Positions 16,729 through 25,472 of a DNA stretch of 35,041 nt are shown here, one piece after another; within the stretch, counting starts at the first letter, position 1; each line of letters opens with the position of its first letter. A program made the translations under genes and the position numbers. The stretch comes from Planctomycetota bacterium. Its GTDB lineage: Bacteria > Planctomycetota > Planctomycetia > Isosphaerales > Isosphaeraceae. Location of the stretch: NCBI GenBank assembly GCA_021777845.1, contig JAJYDB010000011.1, positions 1-35,041 of the forward strand, written 5' to 3'. The notes under the pieces were generated by a model. That model was not told where the DNA came from and made no database searches. It worked only from the letters and a program-made list of their open reading frames with translations.

Positions 16729-17676
16729 ATGGCAGGGTCGAACGGCCGCCCCGAATGGGTCGAACGCGGCAAAATCGGGGGGATCGACGGACTGCGCGGC
16801 TGCGCGATTCTCGGGGTTTTGATCACGCACGCGGCGCATGTGTTCCTCGTGGACGAGTCCGACGTGCTCGCGCCCGCCGCGGACTTCCTGGGTCGGCTCG
16901 GGGTGCAGATTTTTTTTGCGATCAGCGGCTTTCTGATCACGCTGTTGTTGTTGCGCGAGTACGACCGCGCGGGGTCGATCTCATTGCGGGGGTTTTACCG
17001 ACGCCGGACGCTGCGGATCATTCCGGCGTACGTTTGCTATCTGACGGCGATTTTCGCGGCGGCGGGAGCGGGGTGGATCACGATCGACGCGACAAGTTCG
17101 GCGGCGGCGCTCACGTACACGATGGACTTTGTCCCGCGGCCGAGCTTGCCGACCGAGCACATTTGGACGCTCTCGCTCGAAGAGCAGTATTACCTGATTT
17201 GGCCGCTCGCGTTCGCGACGCTGGGACCGCGCGGGGCGTTTCGAGGCTTGCTCGCGTTCCTGATCGCGACGCCGCTGCTGAGGCCGGCGGTCGAGTCGAT
17301 GCTCCTGAGCGCCGGTGCGCACCCGACTCGGATTCTCTCGTCGACGACGATCGCCGCGGGGTGTCTGTTCGCGTTCGTGGTATGGGATCGACGCGCCTGG
17401 CCGCGTCTGGGACGAGTGCGTTTGCCCGCGCTGCTCGATCATCCGGCGCTGGTGTGGCTGGGGACGCTCTCGTACAGCCTCTATCTTTGGCAGCAGCCGA
17501 TTTTGATGAACAACGGTTGGAACGATCGGCTGCCGTTCGCGGCGCGGGTCGTCTTGACGTTCGCGTCGGCGGCGGGCTCGTATCATCTCATCGAGCGGCC
17601 GTTCCTGCGGTTGAAAGAGCGCGCGGCGAACCGTGCGGGCGCGGCCGTCGCGGTCGGCGGAGTGCCTTCGCTCTGA
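16729..17676 (+). CDS. Acyltransferase 3 family membrane protein
   Basis: A 315-residue integral membrane acyltransferase of the OafA/NodX type, which moves acetyl or similar groups onto sugars or surface polymers. Marks are IDGLRGCAILGVLITHA with the conserved early His, FFAISGFLITLLLLRE, FYRRRTLRIIPAY, and IWTLSLEEQYYLIWPLAF, followed by about six more helices. The last helix pair contains LGTLSYSLYLWQQP and YHLIERPFLRLKE. The ATG at 16729 has AGGG about six bases upstream. The acceptor is unknown, and no polysaccharide cluster is nearby. It is divergent from the bestrophin gene, and its stop lies 15 bases from that of the convergent DUF790 gene. Confidence 0.9.
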   Translation: MAGSNGRPEWVERGKIGGIDGLRGCAILGVLITHAAHVFLVDESDVLAPAADFLGRLGVQIFFAISGFLITLLLLREYDRAGSISLRGFYRRRTLRIIPAYVCYLTAIFAAAGAGWITIDATSSAAALTYTMDFVPRPSLPTEHIWTLSLEEQYYLIWPLAFATLGPRGAFRGLLAFLIATPLLRPAVESMLLSAGAHPTRILSSTTIAAGCLFAFVVWDRRAWPRLGRVRLPALLDHPALVWLGTLSYSLYLWQQPILMNNGWNDRLPFAARVVLTFASAAGSYHLIERPFLRLKERAANRAGAAVAVGGVPSL

Positions 17677-17691
17677 GAGCGGGACGCGCGT

Positions 17692-18960
17692 TTATTTTGA
17701 ACCCGCGTTCGACCTCGATTCCGGTGGAAGCAGCGTCGGCGCGAGGAATTGTTCGAGCAGCGCGGCCATCTCGGACGCGTTCGGGATCTCCTTGAAGCGC
17801 AGCACGGGGGCGTTCAATTCGCCGAGCGCTTCCTCGTCGACCTTGAGGCGGTCGGAGATGGCCAAGACATAGCGCGGCGGTCCAAATTTTGGGAGCAGAG
17901 CGATCAGACGCTCGACGCTCGATCGCTTCCAGAAGCCGAGGACCTCGCAATAGACGTCGAGGCCGCGCGCGACGTGCGTGAAGCGGTAGTCGGGAACCCA
18001 AACGCCTTGTCCGCCGAGCTCGACGACGTCGGTCGCCTCGGTCGCTTCCCAACCGCGGGCGACTTGTCGAAAGCGCTCGAGAAAGGCGGTTTGCTCGGCC
18101 GGGACGAAGACGCCCTCGTCGCCGGTGTGCGGGACGAGCCCGTCGCGGGCCTCGAGCAAGAAGCGGCGCGGCTCGCGACGCGGGCCCCAGTGGACCTCGG
18201 CCTCGAGGCGGAACTGCTCGCAGTGCAACAGCGCGGGGAGAAAGAGCGCGATCTGCAGTCCATATTTGTTGGTCGCGGAGAAGAGGCTGAGCGGGCCGTC
18301 GATTTGAAACACATAGCCCTGCGCCATCGAGCCTTCGACGCGATACAAGAGGCGGTGAAATTTGAGTTTGCGGAAGATTTGACGATAGCGTGCCGGCTTT
18401 TCGCCGCGGATTTCGACGGTCACCCGCACCGAGCGGAGCAAGACCGCCTGCGCGAGCGCGACGTTGTAGCGGTCGACGAGTCGCGACGCGGTCGTATCCT
18501 CGAACGAAGTCATGCGGTTTTCGTCTTTGAGGTCGGCGAAGAGCGCGGCTTCGAGCGCGGCGGGGGGGGCTTGGAGTCGAGCGGCGACGTCGGCGACGAC
18601 GGCGTCGCGCGCGAACGGCGGGTGCCGGCCCTCGACGACCGGAGTCGCGAGCCGTCGCGAGGCGGCCTCTCCAAAGAGCTCCGCGCGGACCTGTTCGGGC
18701 GGCAGGTCGGCCACGACCTCGAACTCGGCGCGGTCCTCAAGGACTTTTGCAAGTCCGCGGTGGACGAGCGTGGCGGGGTCCGCGCCGAGCAATTCCTCGA
18801 GTTCGTCCTCGATCTCGCCGCGGGTCCGACCGACGGCCTCTCGAAAGATCCACAACATGCCCTCGGCGGCCTCGAGCCGTCGCGGGTCGTCGCGCGCGAG
18901 GTACTGCGGAATCACGCGATCTTTCGTCACCCGCACGCGTACAAGGTTGCCGGTCAGCAT
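17692..18960 (-). CDS. DUF790 family protein, Bax1-like nuclease
   Basis: A 422-residue DUF790 protein. The family includes archaeal Bax1, a DNA nuclease that binds the XPB helicase. Supporting blocks are MLTGNLVRVRV with VIPQYL, a mid-region IDGPLSLFSATNKYGLQIAL (~220-239), and a C-terminal nuclease-like core: Asp324 in VWVPDYRF and Glu339 in VYCEVLGFW, a PD-(D/E)XK-like spacing. The N-terminal part is helical and probably partner-binding. Members are usually encoded beside an XPB-type helicase; neither neighbour here is one. A role in DNA repair or processing is inferred from the family. The start is the ATG at 18960, at the family N-terminus, with no clear ribosome site. Confidence 0.85.
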   Translation of the reverse strand: MLTGNLVRVRVTKDRVIPQYLARDDPRRLEAAEGMLWIFREAVGRTRGEIEDELEELLGADPATLVHRGLAKVLEDRAEFEVVADLPPEQVRAELFGEAASRRLATPVVEGRHPPFARDAVVADVAARLQAPPAALEAALFADLKDENRMTSFEDTTASRLVDRYNVALAQAVLLRSVRVTVEIRGEKPARYRQIFRKLKFHRLLYRVEGSMAQGYVFQIDGPLSLFSATNKYGLQIALFLPALLHCEQFRLEAEVHWGPRREPRRFLLEARDGLVPHTGDEGVFVPAEQTAFLERFRQVARGWEATEATDVVELGGQGVWVPDYRFTHVARGLDVYCEVLGFWKRSSVERLIALLPKFGPPRYVLAISDRLKVDEEALGELNAPVLRFKEIPNASEMAALLEQFLAPTLLPPESRSNAGSK

Positions 18961-19083
18961 CGGTGCGAGCCGCGTCGTCCGTCGGTTGCGCGCGTGTCGG
19001 TCGGACGGCCGGACGCCCGGCCAAGTCCCGCCGCGTCTGGCCTCAATCTAGCATAAACCGCCGGCGAGAGCCCCAACCGCCCG

Positions 19084-20433
19084 TCAGCGCGCGACGGAGC
19101 GAGCCGCGCCGTCGATCATCGGTTCGTTGCGGAACTCGAACAAATACGCCAGACGCCGCGCGATCAGCTTTGCCCACAGCGCCGAGCCGGCCTCGGAAAA
19201 GTGATTGTCGCTGATCTGGCCGTTGTAGAGCGGGCTGTACGACGTGAACTTGCCGGCGGAGCGGGCGGCGATCGCCAGCCGCAGGTGCTCGTCGGTGAAG
19301 GAGTCGGTGAGGCTCCGGTACGAAGTGGGGCCGCCGTCGAACACGACCGGAACCCGCGACGGGTATTCGATGTGATCGCGGTGGCCCAAAAGCTCGTCCT
19401 CGACGGGCACCGGGACGAGCACGCAGGCGATGCTCCGCGTGCGGCAAAACTGCGCGATTTGGTCGAGCCAGTATTCCGCCTCGTCCCAGTCGCCGCCGCC
19501 CATCATGACCGTGGGGCCGTCGCCGAAGTCGTTCGGACAGACGCTCACGACGGCGAAATTCGGCCGCAGGCGGTCGTAATAGGCGGTGAGCGCGTGGAAG
19601 TATTGCTCGGGCGAATAGCCGATGTGGCCGGTGTTGAGCACGCTGACTTTGGTCCCGAGCGCGGCGGCGAGGTCGCGTTCGAGCAGGACCGAGGGGGTGT
19701 GCGCGTCGTCGAGGAACATCCCTTGCATGAACGAGTCGCCGAGCACGATGCCGCGGATCGGCGCGCCGGGGTCGGGCTCGGGGCCGCGACATCCCCAAGA
19801 GTTCGTGGTTTGTCGCGAGCCGAGGTCGGGGATCGCTCCGGCGCGCGCGGCGACGGCGAGCGTCTCGGGCTCGTCGAGGACCTGAAACATGCCGAACAGC
19901 CCGTCTTTGAGTGTAATTTGTCGGAGCCAGATCGAGCGCACGTTGGGGCGCATTCGGTACGCGCGGCCGTGATCGTCGGGTTCAAACACGCGCGACGACA
20001 CGACGAACGCGCCGTCGCCGAACCCCCAGCGGACGACGCCCTCGCCCGGGGCCATGCCCGCGACGTCAAACAGACGGCGCATCTCGGGGGTCGTGCCTCG
20101 ATAGAATTTCGCGAGCTTTTCCTCGACCACCTCGACGCCGCGGGCGCGCCGGACGCTCCAAATCGCGTCGATTTCGTCGCGATTGGGAGGAACACCGACG
20201 GCACGCTCGAGGAGCACGGCGGCCTCGCGCGGCGCGGTCCGCAACAACGCTCGCGCCGCGGGCGAGCTCACCGTCGCGACGCACGCGACCACCGCCGTCG
20301 ACGCGAGGATCGCCACGCGAAACAGACGGTCGCGACGCAACGACCGCACTCGAAACGGCAGCAACGTCTGCACGTACGGCTGCGGTCGCAACCCCGACCG
20401 CTTCGACAACAACGGACGACGCGAGCGAGCCAT
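19084..20433 (-). CDS. Membrane-anchored SGNH/GDSL-type hydrolase
   Basis: A 449-residue protein with one N-terminal membrane segment (~38-56) and a large outside domain of the SGNH fold. The nucleophile motif is VLGDSFMQG (Ser234 in GDS). VSVCPNDFGDG supplies the Asn block, and ISDNHFSEAG (~408-416) holds the Asp-x-His pair. Members are esterases or acetyl-transfer enzymes acting on sugars and cell-surface polymers; the substrate here is unknown. I choose the ATG at 20433, with GGGGA nine bases upstream. A GTG at 20472 lacks a ribosome site. The small exported-protein gene lies 120 bases upstream on the same strand. Confidence 0.82.
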   Translation of the reverse strand: MARSRRPLLSKRSGLRPQPYVQTLLPFRVRSLRRDRLFRVAILASTAVVACVATVSSPAARALLRTAPREAAVLLERAVGVPPNRDEIDAIWSVRRARGVEVVEEKLAKFYRGTTPEMRRLFDVAGMAPGEGVVRWGFGDGAFVVSSRVFEPDDHGRAYRMRPNVRSIWLRQITLKDGLFGMFQVLDEPETLAVAARAGAIPDLGSRQTTNSWGCRGPEPDPGAPIRGIVLGDSFMQGMFLDDAHTPSVLLERDLAAALGTKVSVLNTGHIGYSPEQYFHALTAYYDRLRPNFAVVSVCPNDFGDGPTVMMGGGDWDEAEYWLDQIAQFCRTRSIACVLVPVPVEDELLGHRDHIEYPSRVPVVFDGGPTSYRSLTDSFTDEHLRLAIAARSAGKFTSYSPLYNGQISDNHFSEAGSALWAKLIARRLAYLFEFRNEPMIDGAARSVAR

Positions 20434-20553
20434 GCGAGCGTTCCCCAAGTCGGCGACGGAGACACGGCTCACTCGCGTCGTTTGCGGATGAAATTCGTCG
20501 CGACGACCTGGGGGGTGCGGGTCGCGATCGCGTGTGCTCGCCCCAAATCCACG

Positions 20554-20970
20554 TCATCGCAGGCGAGCCGAGCCGTAGGCGAAGTCGCCCGTGACGCGAC
20601 GCGGCAACGCGGGCCGGGACGTCGAGTACATCCTGCGAGCCTCGCCCACGCGCGTCGACACGGCTTCAACGCCGCCTTGATCATAATACTGCGGCGCGCG
20701 ATTCAACAATCGCCGCCTCGGCAACATCGACACCGCGGCCGGAGCCGCCGCCGATTCGCCGACCCAAGTCGCCGCGACGCGAGCCCGCCGGAACGACGAA
20801 ACCTCGGACGGACTCGTCCGCCCGCTCGTCCCCTGCGCGCCGACGCCCGCGCGATCGCGATCGGTCCGATACCATCCGCGCGTCTGCGCCTGACACGCCG
20901 ACGCCGCCCACAACCACGCTCCGCCGCACATCAAACACGCCGCACAACGAAGCAATTCACGGTGTCGCAT
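20554..20970 (-). CDS. Small exported protein of unknown function
   Basis: A 138-residue protein that I do not recognise. The N-terminus is a clear signal sequence (MRHRELLRCAACLMCGGAW, then LWAASACQAQT). Mature residues are rich in Arg, Ala and Ser, with no visible domain or repeat. The ATG at 20970 has an excellent ribosome site, GGGAGG with a five-base spacer, which argues for a real gene; a longer upstream frame to 21177 is likely leader. A promoter-like pair lies at 21149-21177. The SGNH hydrolase gene follows. Confidence 0.6.
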   Translation of the reverse strand: MRHRELLRCAACLMCGGAWLWAASACQAQTRGWYRTDRDRAGVGAQGTSGRTSPSEVSSFRRARVAATWVGESAAAPAAVSMLPRRRLLNRAPQYYDQGGVEAVSTRVGEARRMYSTSRPALPRRVTGDFAYGSARLR

Positions 20971-21148
20971 CGAAACCTCCCGCGCCGAGGGCTCGGCGCC
21001 GCGAGCGATTCGCACGAACTCCGAGGGGGAGTCGCTCTGAGATGAATCGAGATCCCGACACCGAGCGCGCGAAGCCGCACGACTGGTCTCGAAAATGCAC
21101 GCCCGGGTTGTGACTTCGATGAGGAAGATCGGCTGATCTCCCACAATT

Positions 21149-21177
21149 ATCTTATACCCCTCGCGCGCGCCTTTCAA
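21149..21177 (-). promoter_or_regulatory. Possible promoter of the small exported protein gene
   Basis: On the minus strand TTGAAA (21177-21172) and TAAGAT (21154-21149) are exactly 17 bases apart, matching the boxes at five and four of six positions. The leader would be about 170 bases. Confidence 0.45.
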
Positions 21178-21246
21178 TCAACTCCTTCAAAAGGTTCACG
21201 GATTTCTAGGTCGCCGTGCGCATCGATCCCGCCGAGGTTCTCCGAA

Positions 21247-21390
21247 TTACTTAGGAGCGATCATCAAAAAGGGCGTTAACCAGAAGGCGGCGACGACCTT
21301 CGCGAGGATGTCCGGGCTTTCCCGTGTCGCCTTCGGGACCGCGATTTCGAGTTTGCGGTAGAACTTTTGGAGTGAGCCTTCCCGCCCCAC
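21247..21390 (-). CDS. Short ORF or gene remnant, 47 residues
   Basis: A 47-codon frame from a GTG at 21390 to TAA at 21247, extendable to a GTG at 21426. The translation runs GREGSLQKFYRKLEIAVPK, then a stretch ending AAFWLTPFLMIAPK. It looks protein-like: mixed charges, a Trp/Phe-rich end, and mostly G or C at third codon positions. No ribosome site precedes either start. It could be a true small gene or the C-terminal end of a decayed membrane protein. I do not recognise the family. Confidence 0.3.
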   Translation of the reverse strand: MGREGSLQKFYRKLEIAVPKATRESPDILAKVVAAFWLTPFLMIAPK

Positions 21391-21590
21391 CGGCTTCGTG
21401 TTTGACCTACATTCTGGTCTTATCACGATTTCGCGCGCGGGTGTCGGGCGTTGCGTGCTTCCGGATGAGTCTTCATCCCAGGCTGAGGCGAGACTCGCCG
21501 TGATTGCGAGCTCGGTCTGCGGTTGGTTGTCGAGTTCGCCCGGAGCGGGGGGCCGCGTGGGCGTCTCCCCCTACCCTTTGAGCATCTACG

Positions 21591-22292
21591 ATGATTACAA
21601 CGAACATCCCGCGACATCCCCGCACCCTTTCGCCGCTGGTCGACTCGCTCGAATCCCGGCTCGTCTTGACGGGCCTGCCGACCAACCCGGCCTCGACGTA
21701 CGTGATCGGCCTTTATACGTCGGTACTGCAGAGGCAGCCGTCGTCGGCCGAGGTCCAGTCGTGGGACGACGCGATCGCGTCGCAGAAGCTCTCGAACCAG
21801 ACGGTCGCGCAGATCTTTTGGAACGCGCCCGAGCACCGCGTGCTCGAGGTCACGGTGGATTACCAGACCCTCTTGCATCGCGCCCCGGACCCCGCGGGTC
21901 TCGCGTTTTTCACGTCCCAGCTTGAATCCGGCAAGATGAACGAGGCGGAGGTTCAAGAGAAGATTCTCGACTCGACCGAGTACGTGAACGCGAATCCCGA
22001 CCCGACGAGCTTCGTCACGAGCCTCTATGAGAACGTCCTCAAGCGTGCTCCGAGCGCGACCGAAGTGAGCCGTTGGGTGCGGAAGATCGGCTCGGGGCTG
22101 ACCGAAGCGCAGGTTGCGAACGACTTCCTGAACTCGCCCGAAGCGCAGGCCGACGGCGTCGCCGCCGACTCGCCAAACGACGCCGACCACGCTGCGGAGA
22201 CGACGGAGATTCCCGGCACGCTCGACAACTCGTCGGGCACGGACAATTCGCCCGACCTCATCGGCACGTCGACCGACAAGTCGAAGTCGTAA
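21591..22292 (+). CDS. DUF4214-repeat exported protein
   Basis: A 233-residue protein with three repeats of about 50 residues related to DUF4214, starting near 39, 88 and 143: LYTSVLQRQPSSAEVQSW, YQTLLHRAPDPAGLAFF and LYENVLKRAPSATEVSRW. The N-terminus has DSLESRLVLTG at 18-28, the LExRxLL-type motif found at the start of many planctomycete surface proteins. The tail (~190-233) is a Ser/Thr/Asp-rich low-complexity stretch. DUF4214 occurs in S-layer and other secreted proteins; the function is unknown. The ATG at 21591 is the only start in frame before the motif but has no clear ribosome site. A strong hairpin follows 28 bases after the stop. Confidence 0.85.
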   Translation: MITTNIPRHPRTLSPLVDSLESRLVLTGLPTNPASTYVIGLYTSVLQRQPSSAEVQSWDDAIASQKLSNQTVAQIFWNAPEHRVLEVTVDYQTLLHRAPDPAGLAFFTSQLESGKMNEAEVQEKILDSTEYVNANPDPTSFVTSLYENVLKRAPSATEVSRWVRKIGSGLTEAQVANDFLNSPEAQADGVAADSPNDADHAAETTEIPGTLDNSSGTDNSPDLIGTSTDKSKS

Positions 22293-22320
22293 CGTCGCGC
22301 CGCGGACGATGTCGTGCTCA

Positions 22321-22362
22321 AGCGACCGCGCGCACGTCCGCCCCGGACGCCGCGCGGTTGCT
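22321..22362. terminator. Long hairpin between the DUF4214 gene and valS
   Basis: Twelve outer pairs (22321-22332 with 22351-22362, one G-U), then CA opposite C as a small internal loop, then five pairs CGTCC/GGACG around GCCCC. It lies 28 bases after the DUF4214 stop and 137 before valS. There is no U-tract. It may be a terminator for the first gene or a leader structure for valS. Confidence 0.5.
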
Positions 22363-22498
22363 CGATGGATCGCCGCCGAAGCCGAGATCGCGACGCGAGG
22401 CGATTCGGCGTCGTCGATCAGCGCCTGGTCGTGTTAAGATCGTGCTTCCCCGCGCGGGTTGCGCGGCGACGTTCGTTGTCTAACGCGGCCGATTGAAT

Positions 22499-25351
22499 AT
22501 GAGCATCCGAGAGCTTCCGAAGCAGTACGACCCCGCCGCGGCGCAGGCCCGCTGGTACGAGTTTTGGCTGGAGCGCGGCTACTTCCGCGCCGAGCCCTCG
22601 AGCGCGAAAACGCCGTATGTGATCGTGATCCCGCCGCCGAACGTCACCGGCGCGTTGCACCTGGGCCACGCGCTCAACAACACGATTCAAGACATCCTGA
22701 TTCGTTGGCGACGGATGCAAGGGTTCGACGTCCTCTGGATGCCGGGCACCGACCACGCGGGCATCGCGACGCAGGCGGTGGTCGAGCGGCGCATCCGCGA
22801 GGAGGAGAAGAAGACGCGCCGCGATCTCGGCCGCGAGGCGCTCGTCGAGCGCATCTGGAAGTGGAAAGACGAATACGAGGCGAGGATTTTGAGCCAGCTC
22901 CGCCTCATGGGCTGCTCGTGCGACTGGTCGCGGACGCGGTTCACGCTCGACGACGGCTGCGCCCGCGCGGTCCGCGCAACCTTCTTCCGCCTCTTTCAGG
23001 CCGGCAAGATTTTCCGAGGCAAGCGGCTCGTGAATTGGGACACCCAGTTGCGCACCGCCGTCGCCGACGACGAGGTTTATTACGAGGAAGTCGCCGGCAA
23101 GCTCTGGACGATCAAGTACCCCGTCGACGGCTCCGCAACCGGCGAGGCGCTGCACGTCGCGACCACGCGGCCCGAGACGATGCTGGGCGATACCGCCGTC
23201 GCGGTCCACCCCGACGACCCGCGTTACCGGCATCTCATCGGCCAAACGATTGCGCTGCCGCTCACCGGCCGGCGGATCCCGATCATCGCCGACGCGATCC
23301 TCGTCGACCCGAAATTCGGCACCGGCTGCGTCAAAGTCACCCCCGCGCACGACCCGAACGACTATCAAACCGGACTCCGGCACAAGCTGCCGATGATCAA
23401 CCTGCTCAACCCCGACGGCACCTACAACGAAAACGCGGGCGCGTACGCGGGCCTGAAATTGAAGGACGCGCGCGACCGCGTCGTCGCCGACCTCGAGGCG
23501 CAAGCGTTGCTCGAAAAGGTCGAACCCTACACGACGCGTCTGAATTACTCCGACCGCAGCAAAACGCCGATCGAACCGTACCTCTCGGACCAATGGTTCG
23601 TGCGGATGGGCGACGAGGACGGCAAACCGGGCCTCGCGCAAATCGCGATCGACGCCGTGACCTCGGGCCGAATCAAAATCAACCCCGAGCGCTACGCGCG
23701 CAGCTACCTCGACTGGCTCGGCGAAAAGCGCGACTGGTGCATCAGCCGCCAGCTTTGGTGGGGACACCGCATCCCGATTTGGTACGCCCCCGACGTCGAC
23801 GAAACGGTGCTCGCACGCGCCTTCGACGGCAACTCCGGCGTCGAGTGGACCCGCGCCGAGGACGGCGGCTGGTTGATCTGCTCCGACGTCGATCTTCCCG
23901 CCGACGCACTTGGATCTGATTACGCGTTGACCCAAGATCCCGACGTGCTCGACACCTGGTTTAGCTCGGCGCTTTGGCCGCATTCGACGCTCGGCTGGCC
24001 CGAAAAGACAACCGACCTCGCGAAGTATTACCCGACCAGCGTGCTCTCGACGGCGCGCGACATCATTACTCTCTGGGTTGCGCGGATGGTGGTCTTCGGC
24101 GAGTTCAATATGGGCGACGTGCCGTTCCGCGACGTCTTCATTCACCCGGTGATCCAAGACGGCCAGGGACGGCGCATGTCGAAGTCGCTCGGCAACGGCA
24201 TCGACCCCGTCGACATCATCGACCTCTACGGCGCGGACGCCTTGCGCTTCACCCTCGCCGGCGCGACCACCGAAACGCAAGATTTACGCATGCCCGTCGA
24301 GAAAACCAAGCTCCCCGACGGCCGCGTCGTCAACACCAGCGAGCGCTTCGACCAAGGCCGCACCTTCCCGAACAAACTCTGGAACGCCGCACGGTTCGTT
24401 TTGATGAACATGGAAGGCTATGAGCCGTCGCCGATCGACGTCGCGGCGCTGCCGGTCGAGGACCGCTGGATTTTGAGCCGATACGCGGACGTCGCGGCCG
24501 AAACGACGCGCGCGTTCGAGCGGTTCCAATTCGCCGAGGCGGCGCTCTCGCTGCGCGACTTCACGTGGAGCGAGTTCTGCGACTGGTACCTCGAATTCGT
24601 GAAGGATCGCCTGCGCGACCCCGCCGCGCGGCCGACCGCGCAGCGCGTGCTCGCGACGTTGCTCGACGGCCTCTGCCGACTCCTGCATCCGATCATGCCG
24701 TTCGTGACCGAGCAGATTTGGCAGGCTCTCGCCGAGGTCGCGCCGGTGCGCGGCATCCCCGAACCGACCCGCGCCGAGGAGAGCGTCTGCGTCGCGGCCT
24801 GGCCGACTCCGCCCGCCGCTTTACGCGACGAAGCCGCCGTCGCACTCATCCGACGCCGCCGCGAGGTCATCGGCGCGATCCGCAACCTCCGCGCCGAGCG
24901 CGACGTCCCCGACGCCGCCAAAACCACCCCGATTTTGATCGCGAACGGCACCGTCGCCGACGATCTCAACGCCGCCGAATCGCATATTCGTGCGCTCACA
25001 AACTCATCCACGTTGACGATCACGGCGAATTTCGATCGCCCCGACGACTGCGCGGTCACGGTGCTCCCCGAGGTCGAGGTGATCCTGCCGCTCGAGGGTT
25101 TGATCGACCGCGAGGCCGAGCGCAACCGGCAGCGCAAGGCGCGGGCCGACCTGGAAAAGCAGCTCGGCGCGGTCCGCGCGAAGCTGAACAACGAGTCGTT
25201 CGTGAGCCGCGCGCCCGCCGAGGTCGTCGAACAACAGCGCGCGAAGGAATCCGAACTCGCCGCGCAGCTTGCCGCGGTCATGAAGCTGCTCGACGCCGCC
25301 GACCGCGACCGCCCCGCGGCCGCGCCCGATCCATCCCGCGCCGCGCGTTGA
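22499..25351 (+). CDS. valS: Valyl-tRNA synthetase
   Basis: ValS charges tRNA-Val with valine in the cytoplasm and edits mischarged threonine. The 950-residue protein has the class I signatures PPPNVTGALHLGHALNNT (HIGH motif as HLGH, 54-57) and RRMSKSLGNGIDP (KMSKS as RMSKS, ~559-563). The editing domain begins after TIKYPVDGS and holds HVATTRPETMLGDTAV. DQWFVRMG and WCISRQLWWGHRIPIWY lie in the catalytic part, with an anticodon-binding domain after it. The C-terminal coiled coil (~EAERNRQRKARADLEKQL) is the usual ValS tail. The start is the ATG at 22499; a TTG two codons earlier is possible. It is probably co-transcribed with the next gene, 121 bases downstream. Confidence 0.97.
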   Translation: MSIRELPKQYDPAAAQARWYEFWLERGYFRAEPSSAKTPYVIVIPPPNVTGALHLGHALNNTIQDILIRWRRMQGFDVLWMPGTDHAGIATQAVVERRIREEEKKTRRDLGREALVERIWKWKDEYEARILSQLRLMGCSCDWSRTRFTLDDGCARAVRATFFRLFQAGKIFRGKRLVNWDTQLRTAVADDEVYYEEVAGKLWTIKYPVDGSATGEALHVATTRPETMLGDTAVAVHPDDPRYRHLIGQTIALPLTGRRIPIIADAILVDPKFGTGCVKVTPAHDPNDYQTGLRHKLPMINLLNPDGTYNENAGAYAGLKLKDARDRVVADLEAQALLEKVEPYTTRLNYSDRSKTPIEPYLSDQWFVRMGDEDGKPGLAQIAIDAVTSGRIKINPERYARSYLDWLGEKRDWCISRQLWWGHRIPIWYAPDVDETVLARAFDGNSGVEWTRAEDGGWLICSDVDLPADALGSDYALTQDPDVLDTWFSSALWPHSTLGWPEKTTDLAKYYPTSVLSTARDIITLWVARMVVFGEFNMGDVPFRDVFIHPVIQDGQGRRMSKSLGNGIDPVDIIDLYGADALRFTLAGATTETQDLRMPVEKTKLPDGRVVNTSERFDQGRTFPNKLWNAARFVLMNMEGYEPSPIDVAALPVEDRWILSRYADVAAETTRAFERFQFAEAALSLRDFTWSEFCDWYLEFVKDRLRDPAARPTAQRVLATLLDGLCRLLHPIMPFVTEQIWQALAEVAPVRGIPEPTRAEESVCVAAWPTPPAALRDEAAVALIRRRREVIGAIRNLRAERDVPDAAKTTPILIANGTVADDLNAAESHIRALTNSSTLTITANFDRPDDCAVTVLPEVEVILPLEGLIDREAERNRQRKARADLEKQLGAVRAKLNNESFVSRAPAEVVEQQRAKESELAAQLAAVMKLLDAADRDRPAAAPDPSRAAR

Positions 25352-25472
25352 CGTCGCCACGCGGCGGCGCTATCATCGAACGAGTTGCGAAAGCGGACGC
25401 GCGCGCCCCACGGGCACGAGCCTGCATCCCTCTAAACCCGGCCCGCGTCCGGCAACCCAGGAGTCGACCGCC

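Larger units (their letters stand above)
20971..21590. other. 620-base intergenic stretch between divergent genes
   Basis: It holds the leader and promoter of the small exported protein, the short minus-strand ORF at 21247-21390, and the upstream region of the DUF4214 gene. No ribosome site or convincing promoter is seen for the DUF4214 gene. Confidence 0.5.

Noticed and set aside
19201-21045. A 614-residue plus-strand ORF
   Set aside because: It lies opposite the SGNH hydrolase and small exported-protein genes; its sequence is low-complexity Arg-rich.
21402-21426. TTGACC...TATCAC as a promoter for the DUF4214 gene
   Set aside because: The boxes are only 13 bases apart, too close for a sigma-70 promoter.
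22363-22498. T-box leader before valS
   Set aside because: No conserved T-box sequence is seen, and the only structure is a simple hairpin.
22418-24280. A 620-residue minus-strand ORF
   Set aside because: It is entirely antisense to valS and shows no family motif.
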